A stretch of DNA of 64,000 nucleotides from Nocardiopsis ansamitocini. GTDB taxonomy: Bacteria > Actinomycetota > Actinomycetes > Streptosporangiales > Streptosporangiaceae. Below the pieces are notes generated by a model. That model searched no databases. It was not told where the DNA came from and saw only the letters and a list, made by a program, of their open reading frames with translations. Numbering within the stretch: the stretch's first letter is position 1; every line of letters begins with the position of its first letter. The stretch covers positions 104,336 through 168,335 of the forward strand of contig NZ_BSQG01000009.1 of NCBI RefSeq assembly GCF_030268225.1, in the 5' to 3' direction. The position numbers and the translations under genes were made by a program. This document shows, piece after piece, positions 11,414 to 20,584 of the stretch.

Positions 11414-11464
11414 TTTCCACAACAAGGGAAATCCTGTGGATAAACCTGGGGAAACTGTGGATAA
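11414..11464. promoter_or_regulatory. Pair of DnaA-box-like sites in a 520-bp non-coding region
   Basis: TGTGGATAA, the complement of the consensus DnaA box TTATCCACA, occurs at 11435-11443 and again at 11456-11464, exactly 21 bp apart (two helical turns). A degenerate TTTCCACAA is at 11414-11422 on the other strand. The interval 11306-11826 holds no gene that I recognise. An inverted repeat TTGACGCACGTCAA also lies at 11531-11544. DnaA binding is inferred from site sequence only. Confidence 0.45.
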
Positions 11465-11826
11465 CTCGGATTTCGGACTGCCCAGAAGAGCCCCGGGGCG
11501 ACACTGGGCAATGACCGACACTTTTTTGCGTTGACGCACGTCAAAGACTTGACAAGACGATCGCGACCACGGCTCCACCCCCTTGGGAGGATCAACCGGG
11601 TCGGCCCGGAAAGCACCCCGTCCACCTGTGGAATTCTCGACCGCTGCCGGTGGACGACCGACGGTCAATTCCTCCGACCCGAATCTGACGCATTCGCGTG
11701 GCCGCGGGTGGTTCCGTCCGGGCAGGACGACGCGCTGTCCACAAGTGACGGCCGTTCGCGTGACGCCCCCCGGAGCGGGAAGGAAGAGAACACCACGTCC
11801 ATCTCCATGGGGAGGCGGGGATACCA

Positions 11827-12264
11827 GTGGCCGCATTCCTGGAAACACTTCGCCGGCATCGCACCGGCCTGCTGCGGACCTACCTGAGCGACGGAACCGG
11901 TGGGGTGGACACTCCGGTGAGCATCGTCGTGGACGGCGACCGCGTCCTGTTTCAGACCTGGGAGGACTCCGACAAGGCCGAACGACTGAGCCGCAACCCG
12001 ATGACGGAACTGCGCCCCTGCACCATCGGTGGCAGGCCCACCGGCCCGGCTGCCCGAGGAGAGGTCCGGCTGCTCCTGGGGGCAAAGGCGCGCGACGCCG
12101 CGCACCTCCTGCAGCGGCGCCATCCTGCCCTGCACCGCTGGGCGGTACCGCTGTCGTATCGGCTGATGCATCGCAGGACACTGCACTACGAACTGCGGGT
12201 GGTCGAGGAGCCCGGGCCGGGCGTCATCGACAGGCAACGCAGCGACCGGGGTCCGCCGGAATGA
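11827..12264 (+). CDS. PPOX-class F420-dependent (split-barrel) oxidoreductase
   Basis: This 145-residue protein starts at GTG 11827, with GGAGGCGGGG upstream. The sequence (LLRTYLSDGTGGVDTPVSIVV, then VLFQTWEDSDKAERLSRNP, LRPCTIGGRPTG) fits the short split-barrel flavin/F420-binding family whose members read TYRRDGT and KVKRLRNNP in the same places. Such enzymes use reduced deazaflavin F420 or bind flavin and have diverse or unknown substrates. It is convergent with malate dehydrogenase, with only 33 bp between the stops. Cofactor preference cannot be proven from sequence. Confidence 0.8.
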   Translation: MAAFLETLRRHRTGLLRTYLSDGTGGVDTPVSIVVDGDRVLFQTWEDSDKAERLSRNPMTELRPCTIGGRPTGPAARGEVRLLLGAKARDAAHLLQRRHPALHRWAVPLSYRLMHRRTLHYELRVVEEPGPGVIDRQRSDRGPPE

Positions 12265-12297
12265 CCCGGCGGACCCCGAAACACTTCAGGGCCGCGA

Positions 12298-13308
<1,011 letters not shown>

Positions 13309-13436
13309 CTAGAACTACCGCGGGCCGCGCCACGCCTCCTGGGCGAACGGCGCCCTGCAACCCGCCCGAGCCGTACCCGGTCAGTCTTTCAACCAGTCTC
13401 CCGCACCGCGCATACCGGCCCCGGCTTGGCGTTTCC

Positions 13437-14585
13437 TCAGGCCACGCGCAGCGGCATGACGAGGTAGCGAAAGTCGGGCGGGGAGCCCTTGTCAACAGGG
13501 ACTCCGGTGATCACCGCCGGCTTCGTGGGTGCGGTGAAGTTCAACAGGGCCGCCTCTGTCTCCACCGCGCCGAGGCCGTCCAGGAAATACTGGGGGCTGA
13601 ACGCGACCCGCATGGGCTCGCCCTCGAACTTGGCGTCCAGCACCTCGCGGGCCTGGGCGTCGTCACCCGACCCTGCCTCCAGGACGAGTTCGCCCGTGCC
13701 GAAGGAAAGGCGCAGTGGAGTACTGCGGTCGGCGACGAGGGAGACGCGTTTGACCGCTTCGAGCAACGGAGCGACGGGAATCTCGGCGCTTGCGGCGAAA
13801 TCGGTGGGGAACCGGGCTTCGTACTTGATGAACTCGCTGTCGATGAGACGGGTTGTCGTCCGGCGTCCGGCGTGTTCGAAGCCGATCATTCCTTCGCCTT
13901 GCGCGGAAGCGGGGACACCCATGGCGGACAGGGCGACGTCGACGTTTCCGCCGGAAGTGATCGAGCGCGCGATCTCGGCGAGGGTACGGGCGGGAACCAG
14001 GGCCGAGGTTTCTGTTTCGAGTGTCTGGGGCTGCCACCAGACGTCGCGGACGGCGATGCGGTAGCGGTCGGTGGCGGCCAGGGCGATGGCGTCACCCGTG
14101 AGACTGAGGTTGACCCCCGTGAGCATCGGCAAGGTGTCGTCGCGACTGGCGGCGGGAGTGACCTGTCGAATGGCGGTGGCCAGGGTGTTTCCGGCAATGG
14201 AGCCGGTGACCCTGGGCATGGCCGGCAGGGTCGGGTAATCCTCTACCGGCATGGTGAGCAGTGTGAATCGAGAGCTTCCACAGGTCAAGACGACCCTGGA
14301 ACCTTCCAGACCGATCTCCACCGGATAGGGGGGAAGGTTGCGGACGATCTCGGCGAGGAGCCGTCCCGAGACGAGGACGCTGCCGGGCTCCTCGACCTGA
14401 ACCTCCACAGATGCCTGGGCGGAGACCTCGTAGTCGAAGCCGGAGAGATCCAGCGTTCCCGCAGCTGAATCGGTGATGTCCAGCCGGATTCCGGCGAGGA
14501 CGGGGACAGCGGGGCGGGCGGGCAGTGCGCGGGCCGTCCACGCGATTGCATCGGCAAAAGCATCGCGATCGGCTCGAAACTTCAC
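13437..14585 (-). CDS. dnaN: DNA polymerase III beta subunit (sliding clamp), located away from dnaA
   Basis: This 382-residue clamp protein shows the normal three-domain DnaN organisation: MKFRADRDAFADAIAWTARALP at the start, FTLLTMPVEDYPTLP around residue 105, ALAATDRYRIAV near 170 and the C-terminal FRYLVMPLRVA. Beta clamps encircle DNA and tether polymerase III. Here the gene sits between mdh and a thioesterase rather than next to dnaA/recF, so it is probably a second copy. The DnaA operon itself is not in the window, so this is inference. A DnaA-box pair lies about 85 bp upstream of the start. Confidence 0.93.
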   Translation of the reverse strand: MKFRADRDAFADAIAWTARALPARPAVPVLAGIRLDITDSAAGTLDLSGFDYEVSAQASVEVQVEEPGSVLVSGRLLAEIVRNLPPYPVEIGLEGSRVVLTCGSSRFTLLTMPVEDYPTLPAMPRVTGSIAGNTLATAIRQVTPAASRDDTLPMLTGVNLSLTGDAIALAATDRYRIAVRDVWWQPQTLETETSALVPARTLAEIARSITSGGNVDVALSAMGVPASAQGEGMIGFEHAGRRTTTRLIDSEFIKYEARFPTDFAASAEIPVAPLLEAVKRVSLVADRSTPLRLSFGTGELVLEAGSGDDAQAREVLDAKFEGEPMRVAFSPQYFLDGLGAVETEAALLNFTAPTKPAVITGVPVDKGSPPDFRYLVMPLRVA

Positions 14586-14661
14586 GTTGACCTCCAGTGT
14601 TCGCCCCGGTCACCCGGTTGTGAGGCCACCGTACCCAGCGCGAGTGACATTGCCCGGAAAG

Positions 14662-14681
14662 AATCCACACCCTGTGGACAA
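14662..14681. promoter_or_regulatory. DnaA-box pair upstream of dnaN
   Basis: On the minus strand TTGTCCACA (the form preferred in high-GC actinobacteria; plus-strand 14673-14681) is followed 3 nt later by TGTGGATT, a near-match in inverted orientation. The pair lies 77-96 bp before the dnaN start, where a promoter is expected. Autoregulation of dnaN by DnaA would be consistent, but this is inferred from sequence only. Confidence 0.5.
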
Positions 14682-14856
14682 TTTCCCGGAAAACACCGCC
14701 GTTCCCCCTCGACTCCCAAGCACCGAGGCCCGCGCACGCCTGCCCGACCGCGGGACGGGGATCGAATCCGGAGCAACCATGCCGTCCCTCGGCCGATGGG
14801 CGATCCGCCCCCACCCGACGGACGGCCCCCGGGTCGGAACGGATCGCCGCAGGCGG

Positions 14857-15312
14857 TCAGCGCTTAGGTCGAAGCGTCCACGTGACGGTCATCGCACCGG
14901 TGACGGTTCCGTCCTCGGTCCGGATCTCGACCGCCACCGGGAACTCCGGCCGCCCGCCGGCGTCGAGCTCGGCAACCACCTCCGCGCGCGGCCTCCCCAG
15001 TCGCGCCTCGGCGACGACCGGCCCCATGGCGAGCTTCCGGTAGTGGATCTCCGCGGTCACGGCGAGCGGAACGGCACGGTCGAGTTGGTCGCCGAACGAT
15101 CCGAGCACGATCGCCCCCGAGGCCGACTCCGCCAACGAGAAAAGCGCCCCGGCGTGTGGCCCACCGACGTGGTTGTGGTGAGCGGGGTCGTCGGGCAACC
15201 GCATAGTGGCACTGCCGGGGGCGAGGTCCACGAACTCCAGCCCCAGGGTTCGGGCGAACGGAACGGCGTCCAGAAGGCCGGACTTCACGAATTCAGCGTT
15301 GTCGGTCGTCAT
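14857..15312 (-). CDS. Hotdog-fold thioesterase (PaaI/DUF4442 type)
   Basis: This 151-residue protein starts at ATG 15312; upstream in-frame sequence is unrelated low-complexity. The motif NHVGGPHAGALFSLAESASG is the active-site helix region of hotdog thioesterases and is followed by the strand VTAEIHYRKLAMGPVVAEA. Members hydrolyse acyl-CoA thioesters, and the substrate is unknown here. It is tandem with the CHRD gene upstream. A weak ribosome site makes the exact start slightly uncertain. Confidence 0.82.
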   Translation of the reverse strand: MTTDNAEFVKSGLLDAVPFARTLGLEFVDLAPGSATMRLPDDPAHHNHVGGPHAGALFSLAESASGAIVLGSFGDQLDRAVPLAVTAEIHYRKLAMGPVVAEARLGRPRAEVVAELDAGGRPEFPVAVEIRTEDGTVTGAMTVTWTLRPKR

Positions 15313-15391
15313 ACCAACCAATGTTACTAGCCGGTAATAAATGTGGCCAGGGCCGCGGACCCGGCACGCGACGGGCCCGTTCACTCGAGGG

Positions 15392-16078
15392 TCAGCGCAA
15401 AACGCCGCAGGCGGTCGGACTGGTGGCTTCCATGGACAGGTCGGAGGCAACGTCGCTGCCCCCCAGGACATCGTCGTACCTGCCGTTGCCGTTGTAGTCG
15501 ATCCCGTGCACGACGATCACCGCGCTGCCGTCACGGATCGCGTCGATGGCGCCCCCTGACAGCGTGATCGTGCGGGCGTAGTCGTAGGAGCCGTCCGGAG
15601 CGCTCGGGAAACGGTCCATCGCCAGCACACTGTCGGGACCGGTGTCGCCCGACGTGGTCAGCGAGACACCGATGCCGCCATGGGCCCGGCGTCCCTCCGA
15701 AAGGCTCAGCGCAGGGAAACCTTGGTGGATGCCGGCCTCGGAGCCGACCGGGCAGCGCCCTTCGCCGGCGAAGCGGACGTGCTGGGCATGCGGAGCATCG
15801 GCGAGGACACCGCTCACCCTCATCCACACGTGCGCCCGGTTGTCCTTGAGCATGATCCGGGCGTCCCCGGCGGCAGTGGATCTGTTGACCTTCAACGGCT
15901 TGAGCTTGGCCACGAAGACCTCCCCGCCGGTGCGTCCGAGGCTTTCGGTGGCCTGCGGCCTGCTGTTGTGCCGGTACCCGTGCCCGTCATGGCCTGCCTC
16001 GTCGGCCGCATGGGCTCCGCCTGCCGCCAGTGCGAGTAACGCTGCCGCGACCAGAACAGTGGAGCCAAGACGTTGCAT
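15392..16078 (-). CDS. Secreted CHRD-domain protein
   Basis: This 228-residue protein has a clear signal peptide: MQRLGSTVLVAAALLALAAG, with likely cleavage after AHA near residue 24. A His-rich stretch (DEAGHDGHGYRHN) follows. The mature part resembles CHRD/chordin-like domains: VFVAKLKPLKVNRS, ARIMLKDNRAHVWMRVSGVL, ADAPHAQHVRFAG and a late VIVVHGIDYNGNGRYDD. Two Cys (GRCPVG and TACGVLR) could form a disulfide. These proteins are exported and their function is not established. Metal binding by the His-rich start is possible. It lies upstream of the thioesterase on the same strand, with about 80 bp between them. Confidence 0.75.
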   Translation of the reverse strand: MQRLGSTVLVAAALLALAAGGAHAADEAGHDGHGYRHNSRPQATESLGRTGGEVFVAKLKPLKVNRSTAAGDARIMLKDNRAHVWMRVSGVLADAPHAQHVRFAGEGRCPVGSEAGIHQGFPALSLSEGRRAHGGIGVSLTTSGDTGPDSVLAMDRFPSAPDGSYDYARTITLSGGAIDAIRDGSAVIVVHGIDYNGNGRYDDVLGGSDVASDLSMEATSPTACGVLR

Positions 16079-16343
16079 GGATGATCGGCCTCCTCTCTGC
16101 GAACAAGCGGGAAGTCGACTGCTCCGCGCTTGTTTTCAGTTACCCAAGGTCGCATTGATCCGATCGGTTTCCTCGCTCTGACCGGTTGACGACGATTCGC
16201 GCGAGTCATTGCGTTCTGCTGCGTCGGCTCCTTTGCACCGTGGCGGGGAATTCACCGCTCGCGCCCCTCCTCCCACGGGGGAAGCCCCTCCCACGCGACC
16301 GGTGCGGGGATCCCGCAGATCAGCCGCCCTCCGAACTAGGGTG

Positions 16344-17621
16344 GTGACCGTGACTGGTATCCCTCGAACATGTGATGTCGTCATCGTCGGAGCAGGTCTG
16401 GCAGGGTTGGCGGCCGCGCTGGACCTGACATCGGCCGGGCTCGACGTACTGGTACTGGAGGCATCCGACGGGGTCGGCGGACGGATGCGCACCGACCTCG
16501 TCGACGGGTACCGCATCGATCGAGGCTTCCAGGTGCTCAACACCGCTTATCCCGCACTGCGTCGCTACCTCGACCTCGAAGCGCTCGAACTCCGAACCTT
16601 CCCCAAGGGTGTCGCTGTGCGCAGCGACCGTGGCCTCCACCGGCTGAGCGCGTCGGCGTCCGGGGCGCTGTCCGCACTGGCCTTCCTCGCCGGCCCCGCC
16701 GTGGGGACACACGATGCGCTGCGGTTGCTGCGCATGACCGCGCGCAACGCTGCCGCCCCGGCAGCCCGGCTCAAGGCACGACCCGAGACCACTGCGCTGG
16801 AGGAGCTCCGCGCGCAGGGACTGAGCGAGCGGACCGTACGGTCGCTGGTCGCCCCGTTCCTGTCCGGGGTCTTCCTGGAGGACTCGCTCTCCACATCGAG
16901 CCGGTTCGCCGATCTGGTGTGGCGCAGTTTCGTGCTCGGCAGGGTCACCGTGCCGGCCAAAGGCATGGGGACGATCCCGGAGCAGATGGCGGCCCGTCTG
17001 GAGACGGGACGTATCCGTCTGGGAGCCGCGGTGCGTCAAGTGCGCGGGAACAATGTCCTGACCGACGACGGCGAAGTGCGGGCCGAGGCCGTCATCGTGG
17101 CGACCGGACCGGTCCAGGCAGCACAACTGCTCCCGTCCCTCCTCCCCGAGCCGCAGGTCAACGCGGTCACGACCTATTACCACTCGCGCCCTGCCGGAAA
17201 GGGCGAGGAAGCACTCCTGCACGTGGACGGACGTGTGATGCGCCGCGGACCGCGTATAGCCAACTCCGTGGTGCTCACTGCCACGGCTCCGTCCTACGCA
17301 CCCGATGGACGATCCCTGATCGCCACGTCGGTACTGGGTACCGGTCGGCTCACCGAGGCGCAGGTGCGCACCGAAACCGCGGCCGTCCACGGAACCTCCG
17401 CCTCCGACTGGGAACTGGTCCGGGAAGTACGGGTCCCCGAGGCGCTGCCGAGCGCACCTCCGCCGTTGGGCGACCTGCGGCGACCGGTTGCGCTGGCTGA
17501 CGGCCTCTACGTCGCCGGCGACCACCGCGACACCCCTTCGATCCAGGGCGCACTCGCAAGTGGTTCACGCGCTGCGAAGGCCGTTATCGGCGCCCTCGTC
17601 GGAGCCTCTTCGCGGAGCTGA
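16344..17621 (+). CDS. FAD-dependent oxidoreductase of the amine oxidase/phytoene desaturase type
   Basis: This protein of about 425 residues starts at GTG 16344; GTG 16341 is also possible. The dinucleotide fold CDVVIVGAGLAGLAAALDL and the adjacent EASDGVGGRMRTD identify the flavin monoamine oxidase superfamily. FQVLNTAYPALRRYLDLEAL and the C-terminal GLYVAGDHRDTPSIQGALAS (FAD-binding end motif) match a common actinobacterial group related to protoporphyrinogen oxidase and desaturases. The substrate is unknown. The gene ends 35 bp before the left attachment repeat of the integrated element, so it is the last chromosomal gene on that side. Confidence 0.88.
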   Translation: MTVTGIPRTCDVVIVGAGLAGLAAALDLTSAGLDVLVLEASDGVGGRMRTDLVDGYRIDRGFQVLNTAYPALRRYLDLEALELRTFPKGVAVRSDRGLHRLSASASGALSALAFLAGPAVGTHDALRLLRMTARNAAAPAARLKARPETTALEELRAQGLSERTVRSLVAPFLSGVFLEDSLSTSSRFADLVWRSFVLGRVTVPAKGMGTIPEQMAARLETGRIRLGAAVRQVRGNNVLTDDGEVRAEAVIVATGPVQAAQLLPSLLPEPQVNAVTTYYHSRPAGKGEEALLHVDGRVMRRGPRIANSVVLTATAPSYAPDGRSLIATSVLGTGRLTEAQVRTETAAVHGTSASDWELVREVRVPEALPSAPPPLGDLRRPVALADGLYVAGDHRDTPSIQGALASGSRAAKAVIGALVGASSRS

Positions 17622-17655
17622 GGACGAGGCTGCGCTCGTCGATTCCCAAGCACCG

Positions 17656-17779
17656 AACGACTCAGGGCCGGTCTCGGAGACTTCCGAGACCGGCCCTGAG
17701 CTGCGTCTATACAGGTCTGTGGCGGAGGGTGTGGGATTTGAACCCACGAGGCCCCGTAAGGACCTAGCGGTTTTCAAGA
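17656..17779. repeat. attL: duplicated 3' part of tRNA-Ser with its terminator
   Basis: This 124-bp segment matches 29678-29801 with two mismatches. It comprises the terminator hairpin 17661-17700 (18-bp perfect stem, 4-nt loop) and the tRNA-Ser 3' half, including the T arm, variable arm and anticodon. The similarity stops abruptly after TTTTCAAGA, inside the anticodon arm. It is the displaced original end of the tRNA gene and is not itself a functional tRNA. Confidence 0.92.
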
Positions 17780-17868
17780 GGCTTGGGGAAACTCTCTTTG
17801 ACCTGCATGAATACCGAGGTCACGGCGGATTTCTCCGTCAGATCGCCAAGACGCTCTCGTGACGGCTT

Positions 17869-17885
17869 CGCCAGACCGTCTGGCG
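17869..17885. repeat. Short palindrome near attL
   Basis: CGCCAGAC-C-GTCTGGCG, a perfect 17-bp dyad, lies 90 bp inside the element between attL and the octamer array. Its position suits a recombination or regulatory protein site. No function is assigned. Confidence 0.35.
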
Positions 17886-17966
17886 ACACCTCCACAACGG
17901 CTCTGTGTCGGCGCCACGTGCCCGACGAACCCCACTCCAAGCACACTCCCTGGTTCCGCCCCCTTG

Positions 17967-18207
17967 GACAGAACCGACACAACCGACAGAACCCCTGTTG
18001 TCGCTGGTCAAAGACCAGATCTCGGCTTGGACAGAACTCGACGGAAACCCCTGGTCTTTTGGACAGAACCTCGCCACGCCAGGCGTCAAGTCTTCACCGA
18101 AGAGGTTCTGTCAACGACGGGGGAGGTTTCCACCGAGTTCTGTCCAAAACCAAAAACCATCCTTGAACTGCATGAACAGTAGTTCTGTCAGTTGTGTCAG
18201 TTCTGTC
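17967..18207. repeat. Mirrored array of ten octamers (GACAGAAC), candidate clt or origin
   Basis: GACAGAAC occurs at 17967, 17985, 18030 and 18062 with the variant GACACAAC at 17976. The complements GTTCTGTC occur at 18105, 18137, 18182 and 18200, with GTTGTGTC at 18191. Every left site pairs with a right site at exactly the same distance from position 18087, so the array is a 241-bp dyad. Sequence between sites is only partly conserved between the arms. The two outer triads are spaced 9 bp. No convincing ORF covers the region. Octamer repeats recognised by TraB translocases (clt) and replication iterons are the two best explanations. Confidence 0.8.
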
Positions 18208-18521
18208 CGGGGGTCGCCCCCCGAAGACGACGAAATCCGACGCGCCTCACACTGTGGTTCTGATTCCCAGGGGCCAGAGCGGCTGCCTACCTTCTGTCAG
18301 TTACTGAGATCGTCCCTCACGATGTGGTCTCACAACTCCACCAATACCGCTCTAAGACGTCATCTCATTTGGTGACTCTGCGATGGCAGATGGTGGTACT
18401 GCGATGTTGCTGAAGTGGTACCGGACCTGTCGTTGAGATCTCACCGCAGAGTTGCAGTCCGACAGCTCTGCTGGATAATCAACGGGCACTACACCAGCGT
18501 CATACGGCATGCTTGGTCGGC

Positions 18522-19037
18522 ATGCACCTTGAAACACTCCACCATTCCCTGGGCCGCCTCGTAGTCGCCAGCGCCAAACTGGAGTCATCTCTCCGTCGCG
18601 GTCTTGCAACCCTCTTCATGGTCTACTACCACAACGGAAGCATCCTCTTCGAAGGCCAGTCGATCGAATGGATGGTCTCCAACACCAAGGCAGTACTCAA
18701 AGAACCACCCGCTCGCCCCGAACATGAGCGAGCCATCAAGATCCTCAATGAAATCCAGGAACTGAACAATAAGCGCAACAGGCTAGTCCATGGCGAGTGG
18801 ACCAAAAAGTGCGAATTCGCTTGCGATGGCGATGTACCTGGCAGCAAGTACTGCATGTGCATAATTCGACCAAGGAACGCTCTTCCCGACGAAAGAATTT
18901 TTTACGTCACTCGCAGCCGGTACAGAAAAACCGCTGAGACGCACCAAGTCGCCATCCGAGACATAGACGAGCTTGTCCAGAGGATGGCAGAAGTGGAGTC
19001 AGAGATCCTTTCCGCCCTAGATGCCTGTTCTATCTAA
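18522..19037 (+). CDS. HEPN-like protein of unknown function (element cargo)
   Basis: This 171-residue, mostly helical protein starts at ATG 18522; a TTG at 18513 is possible. The segment ELNNKRNRLVHGEW contains an R-x4-H motif at the end of a long helix, as in HEPN RNases, and is preceded by a charged helix (PEHERAIKILNEIQ). The N-terminal LGRLVVASAKLESSLRRGLATL is also like the first HEPN helix. HEPN proteins often act as toxins or antiviral RNases, but no nucleotidyltransferase antitoxin partner is beside it. GC is visibly lower than in neighbouring transfer genes, suggesting later acquisition. The identification is motif-level only. Confidence 0.6.
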   Translation: MHLETLHHSLGRLVVASAKLESSLRRGLATLFMVYYHNGSILFEGQSIEWMVSNTKAVLKEPPARPEHERAIKILNEIQELNNKRNRLVHGEWTKKCEFACDGDVPGSKYCMCIIRPRNALPDERIFYVTRSRYRKTAETHQVAIRDIDELVQRMAEVESEILSALDACSI

Positions 19038-19040
19038 TTA

Positions 19041-19736
19041 TCATTGATATGAATTTTCAACTCGCACCAGACTTGCAAGCTCTCCCATGTTTTGCGTGAC
19101 AAAATCACTCCCCAAAGAGCGGAAAATCTCAGCCTTTCCTGGCTTATTCGCATAGCCAACAACAGGGACATTCACTGCTTTGGCAACCTCGATATCGGTA
19201 ACAGAGTCTCCAATCATGAGACATTCAGAAAAAGTTTTATCCAGCTTTTTTATCGCTAAGTTTAGGAGGTAAGGATTAGGCTTCATAAGATTTGGCGAAG
19301 ACGGATTCCGCCCAACGATCCCGTAGATATAATTTGTAATATTACGGCGCTCGAAAAATACTTTCACAGCTTCTGGTGAATTATTGCTGACCACCATGAC
19401 AGAACGCCCAGTCTCTCGACATGCCTCCATGAAGTCTATTGTTCCGGGAGTTGGTGAGGTCTTCTCGACAGAGAAAATCTCGGCATCCCTGAGCATTCGG
19501 TCGGATTCCGCTTGTCGCTCCGGAGCGACTTTGAACAGGTAGCGGAGTACCTCCATTGGGTCTGTCATCGTGGCTGCTTCCTCCGAGATCGGAACCCCGG
19601 CCTCACTGGAACTTGCCAGCATGTCTTGGGCAACTTCGGATGCTGGATAGCCAGCGAAGGCGTCACACACCGGGCCGTCGAAGTCGAGCAGCACCGCACG
19701 GGCGCGGCGGATCACGATTACGTCTTCTGAGGTCAT
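19041..19736 (-). CDS. HAD-superfamily phosphatase (element cargo)
   Basis: This 231-residue HAD hydrolase has all four motifs: nucleophile Asp18 and acid Asp20 in LLDFDGPVCD; motif II Ser in VVSNNS (about 117-120); Lys in NLMKPNPY (about 152); and acidic GDSVTD. The cap domain between motifs I and II is alpha-helical. It probably dephosphorylates a small phosphorylated metabolite, with unknown substrate. Its start overlaps the GntR stop by 4 bp (ATGA), so the two are cotranscribed. The middle of the gene is strikingly AT-rich and contains a TTA leucine codon at residue 160, which is rare in such genomes. Homologous GntR-HAD pairs occur in actinobacterial elements, as I recall. Confidence 0.87.
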   Translation of the reverse strand: MTSEDVIVIRRARAVLLDFDGPVCDAFAGYPASEVAQDMLASSSEAGVPISEEAATMTDPMEVLRYLFKVAPERQAESDRMLRDAEIFSVEKTSPTPGTIDFMEACRETGRSVMVVSNNSPEAVKVFFERRNITNYIYGIVGRNPSSPNLMKPNPYLLNLAIKKLDKTFSECLMIGDSVTDIEVAKAVNVPVVGYANKPGKAEIFRSLGSDFVTQNMGELASLVRVENSYQ

Positions 19737-20575
19737 TCCTCACGCTCCCTGGAGACGTTCTCCCAGATGCTGTTGAACCACACTTGGGATTGGGCGACGT
19801 ACTGCGAACCGGTTGACTCAGGATCTTCATCCGCAGCATGGTGAAACAACGTGGCGTCTCTGCCCATGAGGTCGAAGATCTCTACTTTCTCTTTGTTGAC
19901 TGAGACGATGTTTTCCTTAACCGGGTAGTAACCGAAAAACGCTTCCTGGCCGTTGATCAAGTAGAGCTTGAACATCGGAGCGACAGAGTAGACACGGGTA
20001 CGCACAACAGCGCTTTGAACAAGCCCGAGACTCTCCAGTTCGTGGACCGCGTCTTCGATGCCCTGGGTGTTCCGGAGCATGATCCGTCGCATCCTGTTCC
20101 GCACATCGGGGTCGTCGGCAAGAGTGTCTGTGCGGACGGGAAGTCCCATCGATGCAGAGAGATCTGGAACGAGAATGCGCATGCGAATGGTCTCCGGGGT
20201 CAACCTTCCTTCGCGGACCTTATCTAGCGGCTCCTGGAGGGCGCCGTGCAGCGTCTCACCCCCAAAACCGGCAAAGTCGATAGTCACTGTCTGACTGGTG
20301 AACGCCCGTTCAATATGTGGACGAAGTCCTACTGGGCGAGAGGTCCGTTGGCGGACAAACACCCCACGTCCTTGCTGAGAGACCACGAGGCCCTCATCGC
20401 GAAGCAACCGGACGGCTTGCTGGACAGTCATTCGGGCTACCCCGTAGGTCTTTGCCAGCTCCGGACCGGAGGGCAACTTGTCCCCTGGCTCGAACTTGCG
20501 AGTCAAGATCGCTGCGCGTAGAGCGCTTGCCACCTGCTGAAAAGGCGGTCTGGGGTCTTCCGGATCGATGCTCAT
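19733..20575 (-). CDS. GntR-family repressor of the element (KorSA/TraR-like)
   Basis: This 280-residue regulator has an N-terminal GntR winged helix at residues 8-75 (PPFQQVASALRAAILTRKFE, LPSGPELAKTYGVARMTVQQAVRLL, GLVVSQQGRGVFV). The C-terminal domain, about 90-280, has no confident family match (FYGYYPVKENI-like region, SQVWFNSIWENVSRE end). In pSAM2 and related Streptomyces plasmids a GntR protein of this kind represses transfer/replication genes and its own promoter. It is divergent from the WhiB-led operon across a 167-bp region with a 22-bp perfect palindrome, fitting that role. The HAD gene is translationally coupled downstream. Confidence 0.88.
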   Translation of the reverse strand: MSIDPEDPRPPFQQVASALRAAILTRKFEPGDKLPSGPELAKTYGVARMTVQQAVRLLRDEGLVVSQQGRGVFVRQRTSRPVGLRPHIERAFTSQTVTIDFAGFGGETLHGALQEPLDKVREGRLTPETIRMRILVPDLSASMGLPVRTDTLADDPDVRNRMRRIMLRNTQGIEDAVHELESLGLVQSAVVRTRVYSVAPMFKLYLINGQEAFFGYYPVKENIVSVNKEKVEIFDLMGRDATLFHHAADEDPESTGSQYVAQSQVWFNSIWENVSREREE

Positions 20576-20584
20576 GAATTCAGT

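Noticed and set aside
17724..17779. Second tRNA-Ser gene at the left side of the element
   Set aside because: Only the 3' half is present. After the anticodon region the sequence diverges and no acceptor 5' strand follows, so it is the attL remnant.
17783..18375. Several overlapping short ORFs across the octamer array
   Set aside because: They lack ribosome sites, overlap each other in different frames and would place the repeats inside coding sequence with no amino-acid pattern.
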